This document shows positions 24,988-34,580 of a stretch of 64,000 nt of DNA, piece by piece. The notes below the pieces were generated by a model. The model was not told the DNA's origin. It was given only the letters and a program-made list of their open reading frames with translations, and searched no databases. The stretch lies in contig NZ_JARZHG010000007.1 in the NCBI RefSeq assembly GCF_029946505.1, positions 1 to 64,000 of the forward strand, given 5' to 3'. This stretch comes from Polyangium sp. y55x31. GTDB taxonomy: Bacteria > Myxococcota_A > Polyangia > Polyangiales > Polyangiaceae. A program made the translations under genes and the position numbers. Numbering within the stretch: position 1 is the stretch's first letter; each line of letters opens with the position of its first letter.

Positions 24988-26907
24988 CTACACGATCCGC
25001 CCCCGCCGCTCGAGCTCCCGCACGATTCGCTCCGCGCATTCGGCCACGCTCAGCTCGTGGCTCGGCAAAACGAGGTCCGCGTCCTCGGGCGGCTCGTACC
25101 GGAAATCGAGCCCCGGCACGTTCGACACCTTGCCCGCCTCGGCGTCGCGGTAAATCCCGCTCCGATCGACCTCCCGGCACCATTCGAGCGGCGCGGCGAG
25201 GTGTACCAGGAAAAACCGCTCCGGGCCCACGAGCTCCCGCGCGCGCTTTCGAACCGCATCCTCGGGCGCGACCAGCGAGGCCACGCAGATGAGGCCCGCG
25301 TCGTTCAAAAGCTTCGCGACCTCCATCGAGCGGCGCAGGTTCTCCGAGCGGTCCGAGGCGGAGAAGCCGAGGTCGCGGTTCATCCCGTGCCGCATCGACT
25401 GCCCGTCGATCGCCACGACCGCGCGGCCCAAATCGAACAGTCTGCGCTCGACCTCCCGCGCCACGCTGGTTTTTCCCGACCCCGCGAGCCCCGTGATCAG
25501 GATCGTCGTGGGCCGCTGCCCATAACGTTTCTCCCGCTCCTCGCCCGTGACCGCGCTCTCCGCGCGCGTGAGCCGTCCTTGCGCCGGCTCGTCCCAGCGC
25601 CCCTCCCCGCTCTCGACGATCATCCCGGCGCCGACGGTTCCATTCGTCACGCGGTCGACCACGATGAACGCGCCCGTCGCGCGGTTCTTCGTGTACGCGT
25701 CGAACAAAAGCGGCCGGCTCGTGCGCAGCTCCACGCGGCCGATCTCGTTCAGCGCGAGCGCCGGCGCGTCGCTCTTTTCGAGCGTGTTCACGTCCACGCG
25801 GTGCACGATCCGCGTCACGCTGCCCGGCGTGCGCAAGGGCCCGTGCTTGATCCAGTATTCGCGCCCCGGCACCATCGGCCGCTCGTCCATCCACACGAGC
25901 ATCGCGAGCACGCGGCTCGAAATCTCGGGCCGGTTGTCCGAGTGACACAATACATCCCCGCGGCTCGCGTCGATCTCGTCCTCGAGCGTCAACGTCACCG
26001 ACATCGGCGCCGCAGCCTCGGCAAGATCGCCCTCCCACGTCACGATCCGCGAGACCCGGCTCGTGCGCCCGGACGGCAGGGACACCACCTCGTCGCCGAC
26101 CCGCACCGCGCCCGAGGCGATCGTCCCGGCAAACCCGCGGAAATCCTGGCTCGGCCGGTTCACGTATTGCACGGGGAAACGCAGGTCCACCGTGTTCGAC
26201 GCCTCGTCGAGCGGCACCGTGTCGAGGAGCTCGAGCAGCGGCTCGCCCTCGAACCAGGGCATGGCCGCGCTCTTCTCGACCACGTTGTCGCCCGCGAGCG
26301 CGCTCAGCGGGATGAACCAGTGGTGCCGATCCGGCAAACGCCCTGCGAAATCGAGGAATGCGCGCCGGATCTCCTCGAAGACCTCCCGCGAATACGCGAC
26401 GAGGTCCATCTTGTTCACGGCCACCACGACCTTGCGGATCCCGAGCAGGCTCGTGATGAACGCGTGCCGCTTCGTCTGCGTCGTCACGCCCTTGCGCGCG
26501 TCGATCAGGATCACCGCGAGCTCGGCCGTGCTCGCGCCCGTGGCCATGTTGCGCGTGTATTGCTCGTGCCCCGGCGTGTCCGCGATGATGTACTTGCGCC
26601 GCGCCGTCGAAAAATACCGATACGCGACGTCGATCGTGATCCCCTGCTCGCGCTCGCTCTTCAGGCCGTCGACGAGCAGGGCGAGGTCGATCGCGCCGCC
26701 CTGCGTGCCGAAGACCTTGCTGTCCTTGGCGACCGCGGCGAGCTGGTCCTCGTAAATGCCCTTCGTGTCGTGCAGGAGCCTGCCGATCAGCGTGCTCTTG
26801 CCGTCGTCGACGTTCCCGCACGTGAGGAAGCGCAAGAGCTCCTTCCGCTCGTTCCGCGCGAGGTAGGCCTCGATGTCGGTCCTGGCGAGGTCTTCTTCGT
26901 GGCTCAT
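24988..26907 (-). CDS. cysNC: bifunctional sulfate adenylyltransferase large subunit / APS kinase (CysNC)
   Basis: A 639-residue fusion. Residues 1-430 are the CysN GTPase (Walker A GNVDDGKST at 31-39, switch II DTPGHEQYTRNM, NKMD), which drives ATP sulfurylase with CysD. Residues about 465-639 are APS kinase CysC (P-loop ITGLAGSGKTSVAREVE at about 470, IDGQSMRHGMNRDLGFSASDRSEN), making PAPS. ATG at 26907 lies 1 nt after the cysD stop, so the two are translationally linked. The fused form is common in proteobacteria and myxobacteria. No PAPS reductase or sulfite reductase is in the window. Confidence 0.95.
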   Translation of the reverse strand: MSHEEDLARTDIEAYLARNERKELLRFLTCGNVDDGKSTLIGRLLHDTKGIYEDQLAAVAKDSKVFGTQGGAIDLALLVDGLKSEREQGITIDVAYRYFSTARRKYIIADTPGHEQYTRNMATGASTAELAVILIDARKGVTTQTKRHAFITSLLGIRKVVVAVNKMDLVAYSREVFEEIRRAFLDFAGRLPDRHHWFIPLSALAGDNVVEKSAAMPWFEGEPLLELLDTVPLDEASNTVDLRFPVQYVNRPSQDFRGFAGTIASGAVRVGDEVVSLPSGRTSRVSRIVTWEGDLAEAAAPMSVTLTLEDEIDASRGDVLCHSDNRPEISSRVLAMLVWMDERPMVPGREYWIKHGPLRTPGSVTRIVHRVDVNTLEKSDAPALALNEIGRVELRTSRPLLFDAYTKNRATGAFIVVDRVTNGTVGAGMIVESGEGRWDEPAQGRLTRAESAVTGEEREKRYGQRPTTILITGLAGSGKTSVAREVERRLFDLGRAVVAIDGQSMRHGMNRDLGFSASDRSENLRRSMEVAKLLNDAGLICVASLVAPEDAVRKRARELVGPERFFLVHLAAPLEWCREVDRSGIYRDAEAGKVSNVPGLDFRYEPPEDADLVLPSHELSVAECAERIVRELERRGRIV

Positions 26908-26908
26908 C

Positions 26909-27820
26909 TCAGAAGTACCCTTCGCGCTTCTTCTCTTCCATGCTCCCCGACTGATCGAAATCGATGAGCCGGCCCTGACGCTCGCTCTGCCGCGCGAGGA
27001 GCATCTCCTGGATGATCTCGGGCAGCGTCGTCGCATGGCTCTCGATCGCGCCCGAGAGCGGATAACAACCGAGCGTCCGGAACCGGACGTTCTTGATCAT
27101 CGGCACCTCGCCCGGTCGGAGCGGCAGCCGCTCGTCGTCCACCATGAGGAGCACGCCGTCGCGCTCCACCACCGGCCGCGGCGCCGCGAAATACAGCGGC
27201 ACGATCGGCAGTTTTTCCTGGTGAATGTATTGCCAGACGTCGAGCTCGGTCCAGTTCGAGAGCGGAAACACCCGGATGCTCTCGCCCTTGTGAACCTCGG
27301 TATTGTAGAGGTTCCAGAGCTCCGGGCGCTGGTTCTTCGGGTCCCAGCGGTGACTCTTGTCGCGGAACGAAAAGACGCGCTCCTTCGCGCGCGATTTCTC
27401 CTCGTCGCGCCGCGCGCCGCCGAACGCCGCGTCGAAGCCGTATTTGTCGAGCGCTTGCTTCAGCGCCTGCGTCTTCATCACGTCGGTGTGCACCTTGCTC
27501 CCGTGCGTGATCGGACCGACGCCGGCGCGCAGGCCCTCCTCGTTCGTGTAGACGATGAGGTCCACCCCGAGCTCGCTCTTCACGTAGCCGTCACGATAGG
27601 CGTACATGTCCCGAAACTTCCACGTCGTGTCCACGTGGAGCAGCGGGAACGGGAGCTTCGCGGGGTGGAACGCCTTCCGCGCGAGGTGCAAAAGGACCGT
27701 GCTGTCCTTGCCGATCGAGTAGAGCATCACGGGTCGCTCGAAGCACGCGACGACCTCGCGAAGAATGTGGATGCTCTCGGCCTCGAGCATCTTGAGGTGC
27801 GTGAGCTTTCCCTGGGACAT
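26909..27820 (-). CDS. cysD: sulfate adenylyltransferase small subunit (CysD)
   Basis: A 303-residue N-type ATP-pyrophosphatase that adenylates sulfate with CysN. The start [20 protein letters not shown]-loop [38 protein letters not shown] and RRPxP-like C-terminal EREGYF-type ending (EEKKREGYF) all match. ATG at 27820 is preferred because GAGG lies 6 nt upstream and the protein then begins [10 protein letters not shown]; an ATG at 27844 would add eight residues. First gene of a two-gene operon with cysNC. Confidence 0.95.
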   Translation of the reverse strand: MSQGKLTHLKMLEAESIHILREVVACFERPVMLYSIGKDSTVLLHLARKAFHPAKLPFPLLHVDTTWKFRDMYAYRDGYVKSELGVDLIVYTNEEGLRAGVGPITHGSKVHTDVMKTQALKQALDKYGFDAAFGGARRDEEKSRAKERVFSFRDKSHRWDPKNQRPELWNLYNTEVHKGESIRVFPLSNWTELDVWQYIHQEKLPIVPLYFAAPRPVVERDGVLLMVDDERLPLRPGEVPMIKNVRFRTLGCYPLSGAIESHATTLPEIIQEMLLARQSERQGRLIDFDQSGSMEEKKREGYF

Positions 27821-27860
27821 GCAGGCCTCGACGCGCCGGGTCATGCCCGAGCGTCGGAGC

Positions 27861-27890
27861 AGAACATCCCCCGAACGCGGCGTCTGTCAA
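27861..27890 (-). promoter_or_regulatory. possible sigma-70-type promoter for cysD-cysNC
   Basis: On the minus strand, TTGACA (27885-27890) is a perfect -35 hexamer and TGTTCT (27861-27866) lies 18 nt downstream as a weak -10. It would start transcription about 35-40 nt before the cysD start codon. No riboswitch fold was recognised in the 98-nt gap. Confidence 0.35.
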
Positions 27891-27918
27891 GGGCGTCCGG
27901 GCCGCGCCGGAAGCTCGC

Positions 27919-29037
27919 TCACGCCGCGATCGAGACCAATCGATCGCGGAGCGCGGCAAACGAAGGCGCATGGTGCCCGGCGAGGGAGACGGCCACGTTC
28001 GCCGCGCGCTCCCGCTTGGCGCGAGGCGCGTCGCTCGCGACGACCCGGAGCGCGAGCTCCGCTTCGAGCGGCACGTCGCCGACGAGGCCCGCGAGCTCGA
28101 ACGCGCGCACGGAAAACGCGGCGGGGACCTGGCCGAGCATCGCGAGCAGGCGCAAGGCGCGGGCCGCGAGCGCGAGATCGTCGAGCGACGGGGGCGAGGC
28201 CAGGAAGCGCTCTTCGAGGGCCTCCACGACGAACGAGGAGCGCGCCCGCGCCGCGTCGAGTTGCCCCGAGGCCGCGAGCGTCTCGGCCCGCTTCTGCTCG
28301 AAGATCGGGCGCGTGGGCAGTGGCTCACGCGCGATGGCGGACGCAAGAAACACGAGCGCCTCGCCGAAGAGGCCCATGCGACACAGCGCGGTCGCCGTGG
28401 CCTCGCGACGGAAGGCGTCGAGCGCGGGGGGATCGTTCGGATCGCGGACGCGGGCGACGGCGAGGGCGACGTCATAACGCGCCCCCGCGATCAACGTCTC
28501 GAGCGCACCGGTGATCGCCTCGGCCGCGAGCTTCGGCCCGAGCAGCGGCGCGAATGCCGATATTTCGGCCCATCGCGCCGGCGTCACCACGAGCGGCCCC
28601 GCCTCGAGCGAGCCGCCGAGCGGCAAGGCCGCGAGCTTCTCGAAAAGGTAAAGCGCCTCGTCGTCGTGGCCGAGCGCGCATTCGATACGACCGAGCCCGA
28701 GCGCGGCGCGGAGCGCGAGGGCGAGCGCCGCGAGGTCCCCATTTCGATCGAATGACGAAGCGAGCGCCGCGATCGACGCGAGGTAGAGGCCCCGCGCGTC
28801 GATCGGGCGGCCGAGGAGCGACGCGATCCGGGCAGCCTCGTCGAAGCAGAGGGCGAGATCCGGGAGGCGGCTCTCACCGTCTTCGAGGGCCCGATCGAGG
28901 CGCGCCGTGATCTCCACGCACGCGGGCTCGATCGGCCCGCGCGGCGACCTATCGCGCGGGGCCAGAAATTCGTCGCAAAGAAAAGCGCTCGGCCCGCCGC
29001 CCGGGGCGGCTGGCCATGCAAGGGCAATGGCGCTCAT
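27919..29037 (-). CDS. helical-repeat protein, unknown function
   Basis: A 372-residue soluble, Ala/Leu-rich protein made of amphipathic helix pairs with TPR-like spacing (LALCFDEAARIASLLGRPIDARGLYLA, ALGHDDEALYLFEKLAALP, CRMGLFGEALVFLASAIAREP, ASGQLDAARARSSFVVEALEERF). No signal peptide or catalytic motif. The individual repeats are too divergent to count surely. A scaffold or adaptor role is the usual inference. It sits alone between cysD and the divergent Coa1-like gene. Confidence 0.65.
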   Translation of the reverse strand: MSAIALAWPAAPGGGPSAFLCDEFLAPRDRSPRGPIEPACVEITARLDRALEDGESRLPDLALCFDEAARIASLLGRPIDARGLYLASIAALASSFDRNGDLAALALALRAALGLGRIECALGHDDEALYLFEKLAALPLGGSLEAGPLVVTPARWAEISAFAPLLGPKLAAEAITGALETLIAGARYDVALAVARVRDPNDPPALDAFRREATATALCRMGLFGEALVFLASAIAREPLPTRPIFEQKRAETLAASGQLDAARARSSFVVEALEERFLASPPSLDDLALAARALRLLAMLGQVPAAFSVRAFELAGLVGDVPLEAELALRVVASDAPRAKRERAANVAVSLAGHHAPSFAALRDRLVSIAA

Positions 29038-29330
29038 GAGGGCCGCCTTTCAAGGTGCGTCCGAAAACCGGGCAATGCCCGGCGAGGGCCTCCGAAGAGG
29101 CGTGCGCCCCCGGAGAGGCGCTATCGGGGCAAGGTCTCCCAGCCCCGCGGGTGCTGCATTCGATTGTGGCCGGGCGCTGCGGACGTCAACGCTCGGTGCA
29201 ATCGATCATTACGGGATCCACCCTGGAATGGCAACGAAATTGACCCCCTGGATGGGACAGGAAATGTCCGATACCGGGGCGCACGTCGAGGGCGCTTGAC
29301 GCCGCGTCGGCTGCGGGCCTTCATGGAGCC
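29038..29330. other. 293-nt intergenic gap, divergent promoters expected
   Basis: Lies between divergent genes at 29037 (-) and 29331 (+). It contains TTGACC at 29240-29245 but no convincing -10, and no open frame or RNA fold that I recognise. Confidence 0.4.
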
Positions 29331-29813
29331 ATGCAGCCTGTCATCCAGCCTGCGAAGAAGCCTGCCGGAAAAGCCATGTCCCTCCTCGGCGTGCTCGTCC
29401 TCTTCGCGCTCGTCGCATCGTCGTGCGTGGGCAAATACATGTACACGATTTCGGCCCCACCGATCGCACGCACGGTCGAGCTCGTGGAGAAGGACGCCGC
29501 CGTGGCCGCGGCGCTCGGCAGCCCGGTCTCGGTTTCGCTGGCCGTGGGGACGTCGCTCCGCCGCGACCTGCTCCGCAAGCTCCGGGGCACGGACAACGTG
29601 GACGTCGACACGAAGGTCAAGGGCCCGAAGGGCGAGGCTCGGCTCGAGCTTCGCGCGCTCAACATGGAGAACCAGGGCTGGGACGGAAGGTTCTCCGTCA
29701 AGATGGAGGGGCGCCCCGTGCTGCGTGAACAGGGGTACGTGCACGAAGGCGCGAGCACGCTGCTCGAAGGCAACTTCGCCCCCGACGGCGCCCCGCGCGT
29801 GAAGAAGCCCTGA
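29331..29813 (+). CDS. Coa1/Tim21-like membrane-anchored protein
   Basis: A 160-residue protein with one N-terminal membrane anchor (SLLGVLVLFALVASSCVGKYMYT) and an extracytoplasmic domain. The domain pattern VELVEKDAAVAAALGSPVSVSLAVG, KVKGPKGEARLELRAL and NQGWDGRFSVKMEGRPVL resembles bacterial members of the cytochrome oxidase assembly factor Coa1 family. In mitochondria Coa1 helps build complex IV; bacterial relatives are often found without an oxidase nearby, as here. The Cys in ASSCVG could make it a lipoprotein instead, but it is not an ideal lipobox. It is convergent with the type VI module. Confidence 0.6.
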   Translation: MQPVIQPAKKPAGKAMSLLGVLVLFALVASSCVGKYMYTISAPPIARTVELVEKDAAVAAALGSPVSVSLAVGTSLRRDLLRKLRGTDNVDVDTKVKGPKGEARLELRALNMENQGWDGRFSVKMEGRPVLREQGYVHEGASTLLEGNFAPDGAPRVKKP

Positions 29814-29822
29814 TCGGGCGCC

Positions 29823-30215
29823 TCACGGCGCGAGCAAGAGCACCTTCGGCTGGCTCGGCACGATCCGCATGCCGGGGCAATTTGTCGAATTCTGCAGGGC
29901 CATGCTGGTCATGCGTGTCGCCGGGATTCCGCCGACGAGGACACGGAACGCGGCCGTCAGGTGCCGCGATGGCCCCATCACCGTCCCCGACGCCACGCCC
30001 ATCGCGACGCCCGCGTTATCGCCGTTCGTCATGGGGACGGTCGTCGTCATGTTGTGCGAGGGTGTGCACGTGAAGAGGACCTTGTAACAGGCCGAGACGG
30101 CCATCACCCCGACCGCGATGTTCGGATAAGGAACCGGCGTGGGCGCGGGCATGGGCGTGAGGCACACGTCCGGAAACCCGAGATCCATTCCCATCATCTG
30201 CGTATTCGCGAACAT
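29823..30215 (-). CDS. DUF4150 PAAR-like protein (type VI spike tip)
   Basis: A 130-residue protein matching DUF4150/PAAR-like: FANTQMMGMDLGFPDVCLTPMPAPTPVPYPNI at the start, ATRMTSMALQNSTNCPGMRI near the end. Such proteins cap VgrG trimers and carry or recruit effectors. ATG at 30215 is chosen; a GTG at 30224 overlapping the DUF3540 stop would add three residues. No C-terminal toxin domain is fused. Last gene of the VgrG-led run. Confidence 0.85.
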   Translation of the reverse strand: MFANTQMMGMDLGFPDVCLTPMPAPTPVPYPNIAVGVMAVSACYKVLFTCTPSHNMTTTVPMTNGDNAGVAMGVASGTVMGPSRHLTAAFRVLVGGIPATRMTSMALQNSTNCPGMRIVPSQPKVLLLAP

Positions 30216-30220
30216 GGCCG

Positions 30221-30883
30221 TCACCCCAGGTGGATCTGCTCGCCGTCGACCTTCACGAGCTCCTTCGCCATCACGATCGCGTGCTCGGCGCGCATGCTCA
30301 GCGTGCGCTTGGCCGCGTGATCGATGCTCTCGGCGCGGAGATTGTCCTGCTCGGTCACGACGCGATAGACGCGCTTCGCCTTCTGGAAGATGCGATCCGC
30401 GATCGAATCGAGCGCCTCGGCCACGACCTTCACGACGCCGACCTCGGCATTCACCGCATTCGTGAAAATGCCGAGGCGCTCGGCGGACACGGCGGCGTCG
30501 GCCGCTTGAATGGTGGCGCGCCCGGCGATCATGCTGATCTCCTGCTCGGTCACGACCTCCACGCCCTCGCGCGAGAGCACGCGGACCTTGCCGGAAGGCG
30601 CTTCGATCGAGGCGTCCCCTTCGAGGACGATCCGCGAGCTCGCCTCGGCGTCCCGCTCCAGCACCGCGAGCACGTACGCCGCGCCGCTCTCGAGGAGCAC
30701 GACGAGCACGGCGTCGCCTGCGGTCGGCGCGAGCAGGCAGCTCGCCGCGCGCCGCGCGACGAGCATGTCGCCTTCGACCTCGACCCGGATGAGCTCTCCC
30801 TCGATGCCGTGCACCGTCCCGACCTCCTGGACGGCGCGGCCTCGGGGGGATGTCGTTCGCTTTCGTTGCGGCTCGAAATTCAT
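30221..30883 (-). CDS. DUF3540 family protein, type VI secretion-associated
   Basis: A 220-residue protein typical of DUF3540, found beside DUF2169 and DUF4150 genes in VgrG islands. Features include GTVHGIEGELIRVEVEGDMLVARRAASCLLAPTAGDAVLV (OB-like beta strands), then a repetitive strand region (VLEGDASIEAPSGKVRVLSREGVEVVTEQEISMIAGRATIQAA) like the beta-helix of VgrG, then a C-terminal helix and QIHLG ending. It may form part of the spike or of effector loading. ATG 30883, 14 nt after the pentapeptide gene's stop. Confidence 0.8.
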   Translation of the reverse strand: MNFEPQRKRTTSPRGRAVQEVGTVHGIEGELIRVEVEGDMLVARRAASCLLAPTAGDAVLVVLLESGAAYVLAVLERDAEASSRIVLEGDASIEAPSGKVRVLSREGVEVVTEQEISMIAGRATIQAADAAVSAERLGIFTNAVNAEVGVVKVVAEALDSIADRIFQKAKRVYRVVTEQDNLRAESIDHAAKRTLSMRAEHAIVMAKELVKVDGEQIHLG

Positions 30884-30897
30884 GACAAACCACTCCT

Positions 30898-31944
30898 TCA
30901 GCTTGGAACGAAGCTCTCCGCCTTTGCGAGCTCGCGATCGTCGCCCAGCGCGAGCGCACGATCCGTGAAAATGGCCTGGGCCTCCACGGTGCGGTGGAAC
31001 TTGGCCCGGAACAAGGTCGCGCCAGAGAAATCGGCCTTCGACACGTCGGCGTTCGAAAAATCGGCGTACGTGAGGTCCGCGGCGGGCAGGAGCGCCCCCA
31101 CGCAGTGGGCGCGGTGGAAGATGCACTGGACGAGCTTGGCTTTCGCGAAATTCGCCCCCGAGAGGTCCGCGTCGACGAAGATCGCCTGATGAAAATCGCC
31201 GCGGCGCGCCCGCGCGGAGACGAGCTTCGCCTCCACGAAGAGCGAATTCTTCGCGTTCACGTCGTCGAGGTTCGCACCCGAGAGATCGGCGCCCTTGAAA
31301 TTGGCCTGCACGAGGTGCGCGCCCGAAAGATCGGCCCCGCGGAGATCACAGTCCATGAGCTGCGTCAGACCAAAATCCACACCCGGCAGCGACATCCCCG
31401 CGAGGTTCGATCCCACGAGCACGGCCGTCTCGAAGCGCGCCTTTTCGAGGACGACCTTGCGCAGATCCGTCTTCAGCACGGCCGTTTGTCGGAGCACGCT
31501 GCGCGTGAGCCTGAGGCCCGCGAGATCACACGCGACCAGGCTCGACCGATCGAGCACGACGTCCACGAAGCTCGCGCCTTCGAGCTTTCCGTCGAGGATG
31601 TTCGTATTGTGCACCTTCGTGCGCTCGAACGTCGCGCCCGCCAGGTTGCATTTGTTGAAATTGGCGAACGAGAGGTTCGTGTCCTCGAACGAAACGCCTT
31701 CGAGATTGCACTCCACGAACGACGCGTGGCGCGCATCCACGCCCGCGAGGTTCACGCCTCGGAGATCGGTCCGATGCACGATCACCTCGCGCAGGTTCGC
31801 CCCCGCGAGGTTCGCCCCGGCAAACTTGCTCTCCTCGGCGATGAGCCCCCCGATGGACGCGCCCCGGAGGTCGAGCCCCGAGAAATCCAGCCGATTCAGC
31901 ACCTCTCCGCGCCCGACGAGGCGCTCGAGCTCTTCCTTGTTCAC
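30898..31944 (-). CDS. pentapeptide-repeat protein
   Basis: A 348-residue right-handed quadrilateral beta-helix predicted from continuous A(D/N)LxG-type repeats over about residues 15-320 (SGLDLRGASIGG, CNLAGATFERT, CDLRGADLSGAHLVQANFKGADLSGANL). Start ATG overlaps the upstream DUF2169-pentapeptide stop by 4 nt. Pentapeptide proteins in DUF2169/DUF3540 loci are thought to be loading partners or effectors of the spike; which is not known. Confidence 0.9.
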   Translation of the reverse strand: MNKEELERLVGRGEVLNRLDFSGLDLRGASIGGLIAEESKFAGANLAGANLREVIVHRTDLRGVNLAGVDARHASFVECNLEGVSFEDTNLSFANFNKCNLAGATFERTKVHNTNILDGKLEGASFVDVVLDRSSLVACDLAGLRLTRSVLRQTAVLKTDLRKVVLEKARFETAVLVGSNLAGMSLPGVDFGLTQLMDCDLRGADLSGAHLVQANFKGADLSGANLDDVNAKNSLFVEAKLVSARARRGDFHQAIFVDADLSGANFAKAKLVQCIFHRAHCVGALLPAADLTYADFSNADVSKADFSGATLFRAKFHRTVEAQAIFTDRALALGDDRELAKAESFVPS

Positions 31945-34580
31945 GCGCCGCCCTCCCGCACGAAGCGCACCTGCGTCACGTTCGCCGCGTCGAAGCTCGT
32001 CTTGTCGTCGCCCTTCATCCGCGCAAGATCGGCCCGGAACAGGCTCGCGCCGCGGAAATCGGCCCCGGCGACCTTCGCCTTTTGCATGACCGCGAGCATG
32101 AGGTCCGCCCCGCGTAGCGTCGCCTTGTCGAGGTTCGTCCGCACCCAGCGCGACTCGCGTGCGCGAATGCGATCGAGCTTCGCGCCCCGTAGATCACATT
32201 CGCTGAGGTCGCCGCGGTCGATCTTCGCCTCCGTCAGATCCGCCTCGACGAGCGCCGTCCCGCGCAGGTTTGCCTCGACGAACGTGGCGCCCCGGAACGA
32301 GGCGCCCGAAAAATCGCTCTCCTCGACGAACCGTGCATTGTCGAGCGTCGCCTTGTCGAGGTTCGCGCCCTTCGCCTTGCACCGCAAGAACACGGCCGAG
32401 ACGAGCTTCGCCCCCGTCATTCGCGCGCCCGAGAGGTCACATTCGAGGAACGTCACGCCCGAGAGCTCCGCCTCGGAGAAGTCCACGTCGGCGAGGCGCG
32501 CTTCGAGCAGCCGCGCCCCCGCGAGCGTGACTCGACGGAGCACGACGTCGCCGAACGTCGCCTCGAGGAGCGACGCGCCCGCGAGATCGGCGCCCGAAAA
32601 ATCGGCGCCCGCGAGGTTTGCCTTGTCCAGCGTGGCCTGCGCGAGCGCGGCCTTCGCGAGCTTCGCGCCCGTGAGCGTGGCCGCGCCGAGGTTCGTCTCG
32701 ACAAGCTGCGCTTCTTCGAGATCGGCCCCGGTGAGGTCCGCCCGCGCGAGCACCGCGCCCCCGAGCCGCGCTTTCCGAAGCACGGTCCCCCGCAGATTCG
32801 CGTTTTCGAGCATGGCGCCTTCGAGGTCCATGCCCGAGAGATCCATTCCTTCGAGCGAAGCGCCCGTCAAATCCCGCCCGGCGAGCGATTGCCCCGTCGC
32901 CCGTGCTTCGACCACCATCGCCCGCGCCCGCTCCATCGGCTCGCCGGAGAGCGACCCCGCCCGCGGATAATGATGGGCGAACCGCTGGTACATCTCCCGC
33001 AACTTCTTCTCGGTGAATCGGAGCTTCTGCTCGAACTCGGGGTCCGCGAGGTGGGCTTCGAGCGTCTCGCTGGGCGTCCCCTCGTCGCGGTATCGCTTCG
33101 CGAGGGCCCGGAACTCGGCGAGCTGGGCGTCGGCGGAGAACTTCGGCGGCCCGGCCGCCTCCGCCTGGGCCTTTCGCATCTGCTCGTCGTAATCGAGCCC
33201 GGCCGCCTCGCACCGCGCGCGGGCGTTCGCGATCGCCTCGTCCCGCTGCTTCTTCACCTGCTCGCGGGCCTTGTCCATTTCCTTTTCCATCTGCTCGACG
33301 TGCTCGGCCATGTCGTCGACGTCGGGCAGCGGGGCCTCGGGCGGCAATGCCTGCGGCACCTTCGCGTTTTTCTTGCTGTCGGGGAAATCGTCGAGGTTCT
33401 TGTCCACCTCGGCGAGCCGCGCCTCCATCCCCGCGCGCAGGTTCTTCGATACGAGCCGCTCGGTCGTGGTCCCTGGCAGCCCCACCTCGTCCGCGCGGAA
33501 TGCCGCATACGACGCGCCGATGGGCAAAAGCTCGCGATCGCGCAGGGCGTGCAGATGCCCCTTCTCCTTGTCCATGCGACGCGCGAAGACCTCCTGGTAA
33601 TACGCGGAGCTTCGCTTCTGATCCTTCGCGTCGAGCGCGCCGAGGAAATGGAGCACGTCCTTCGCGTCATCCTCGGCGATCTTCACGACGCCGCGGAAGA
33701 TCAGGATCCCGAGCAGCGCGCCGGGCAAGAGGTGCACCGTCTCCATGCGCAAGGCCACCTCCACCCATTCCTCGCCGCGGGGCGTCTTCTGGGTGATGAA
33801 CGCGCGGCCCACGACCTCGGGGACGCGCGAGACGATCCGCGCCCGCTCGGGGTGCACATTTTCGAGCTCGATCGGCTCGCCCCCCGAGAAAAACCCTTCG
33901 ATGCGCTGATCGGGCGGGGCGACGTTGAAGAAGCTCCAGTCGAAATCGCTGGGCATCCCGGGCGCCTCGTTGTCGAGCCATTTCTTGTCGTACGTGCCCG
34001 CGTTCGCCCACCGCTCCGGCAGGGTGAGGTCCGCGGGACCAAACGTCGCCGGCTCGGGTCGATCCCCCGGCGCTTTCACGAGCCGCTTCGGATTCTCCAC
34101 GTTCGGCAGGAAATGCACCTCGCCGCCGCTCTCGGTCTTCTCCGGCGCATATCCCCGGCCGATGGGGTTTTTCGAAAACCCCTTGCCGCCGAACGCCCGC
34201 GACCACGTGAGAGGCATCTCGGTGAACGGCGCGGGCTCCGAGGGTACGCCGAGCTTCCAGGCGCGATCGCCGAAGACGGCCAGCCGTTTGTCGATGGCGC
34301 CGACCTTCAAACGCACCGGACAAACCGGCGCGGGGCCTCCGGGCGGATACGCTTTGCCGCTCAAGAGCACCTCGCCGTTCGGCTTCGGGCGGCACACGTC
34401 GAGCGGCACGTTCGGCCCGAGCTCCTTCGTGATGGAGAGCCAGAGCGCGGCCTCGGGGATGAGCGAGGGCTCCTCGTCGAGCGTGAAGCCCGCGAGAAGC
34501 GAAACGACGAAATGGGGCTCGCGGCGCGCCTCGAAGACGCCGGTCATGACGCCGAGGCGGAGGGGCTTGATGGTCTTCAT
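31941..34580 (-). CDS. DUF2169 domain protein fused to pentapeptide repeats
   Basis: An 879-residue protein. Residues about 10-310 are DUF2169 (GVMTGVFEARREPHFVVSLLAGFTL, FGDRAWKLGVPSEPAPFTEMPLTWSRAFGGKGF, FFNVAPPDQRIEGFFSGGEPIELENVHP), a type VI-associated adaptor domain. Residues about 380-520 are charged and coiled-coil-like (EHVEQMEKEMDKAREQVKKQRDEA). Residues about 560-865 are pentapeptide repeats (ADLTGADLEEAQLVETNLGAATLTGAKL). It overlaps VgrG by 4 nt upstream and the second pentapeptide gene by 4 nt downstream, so all are made together. Probably positions a cargo on the VgrG/PAAR spike. Confidence 0.9.
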   Translation of the reverse strand: MKTIKPLRLGVMTGVFEARREPHFVVSLLAGFTLDEEPSLIPEAALWLSITKELGPNVPLDVCRPKPNGEVLLSGKAYPPGGPAPVCPVRLKVGAIDKRLAVFGDRAWKLGVPSEPAPFTEMPLTWSRAFGGKGFSKNPIGRGYAPEKTESGGEVHFLPNVENPKRLVKAPGDRPEPATFGPADLTLPERWANAGTYDKKWLDNEAPGMPSDFDWSFFNVAPPDQRIEGFFSGGEPIELENVHPERARIVSRVPEVVGRAFITQKTPRGEEWVEVALRMETVHLLPGALLGILIFRGVVKIAEDDAKDVLHFLGALDAKDQKRSSAYYQEVFARRMDKEKGHLHALRDRELLPIGASYAAFRADEVGLPGTTTERLVSKNLRAGMEARLAEVDKNLDDFPDSKKNAKVPQALPPEAPLPDVDDMAEHVEQMEKEMDKAREQVKKQRDEAIANARARCEAAGLDYDEQMRKAQAEAAGPPKFSADAQLAEFRALAKRYRDEGTPSETLEAHLADPEFEQKLRFTEKKLREMYQRFAHHYPRAGSLSGEPMERARAMVVEARATGQSLAGRDLTGASLEGMDLSGMDLEGAMLENANLRGTVLRKARLGGAVLARADLTGADLEEAQLVETNLGAATLTGAKLAKAALAQATLDKANLAGADFSGADLAGASLLEATFGDVVLRRVTLAGARLLEARLADVDFSEAELSGVTFLECDLSGARMTGAKLVSAVFLRCKAKGANLDKATLDNARFVEESDFSGASFRGATFVEANLRGTALVEADLTEAKIDRGDLSECDLRGAKLDRIRARESRWVRTNLDKATLRGADLMLAVMQKAKVAGADFRGASLFRADLARMKGDDKTSFDAANVTQVRFVREGGA

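Noticed and set aside
24947-26821. Second minus-strand open frame through cysNC
   Set aside because: Reading frame offset from CysNC and Arg/Ala-rich without motifs; CysNC has all expected P-loops.
29038-29330. Strong sigma-70 promoter around 29240
   Set aside because: TTGACC is present but no hexamer near TATAAT lies at 16-18 nt.
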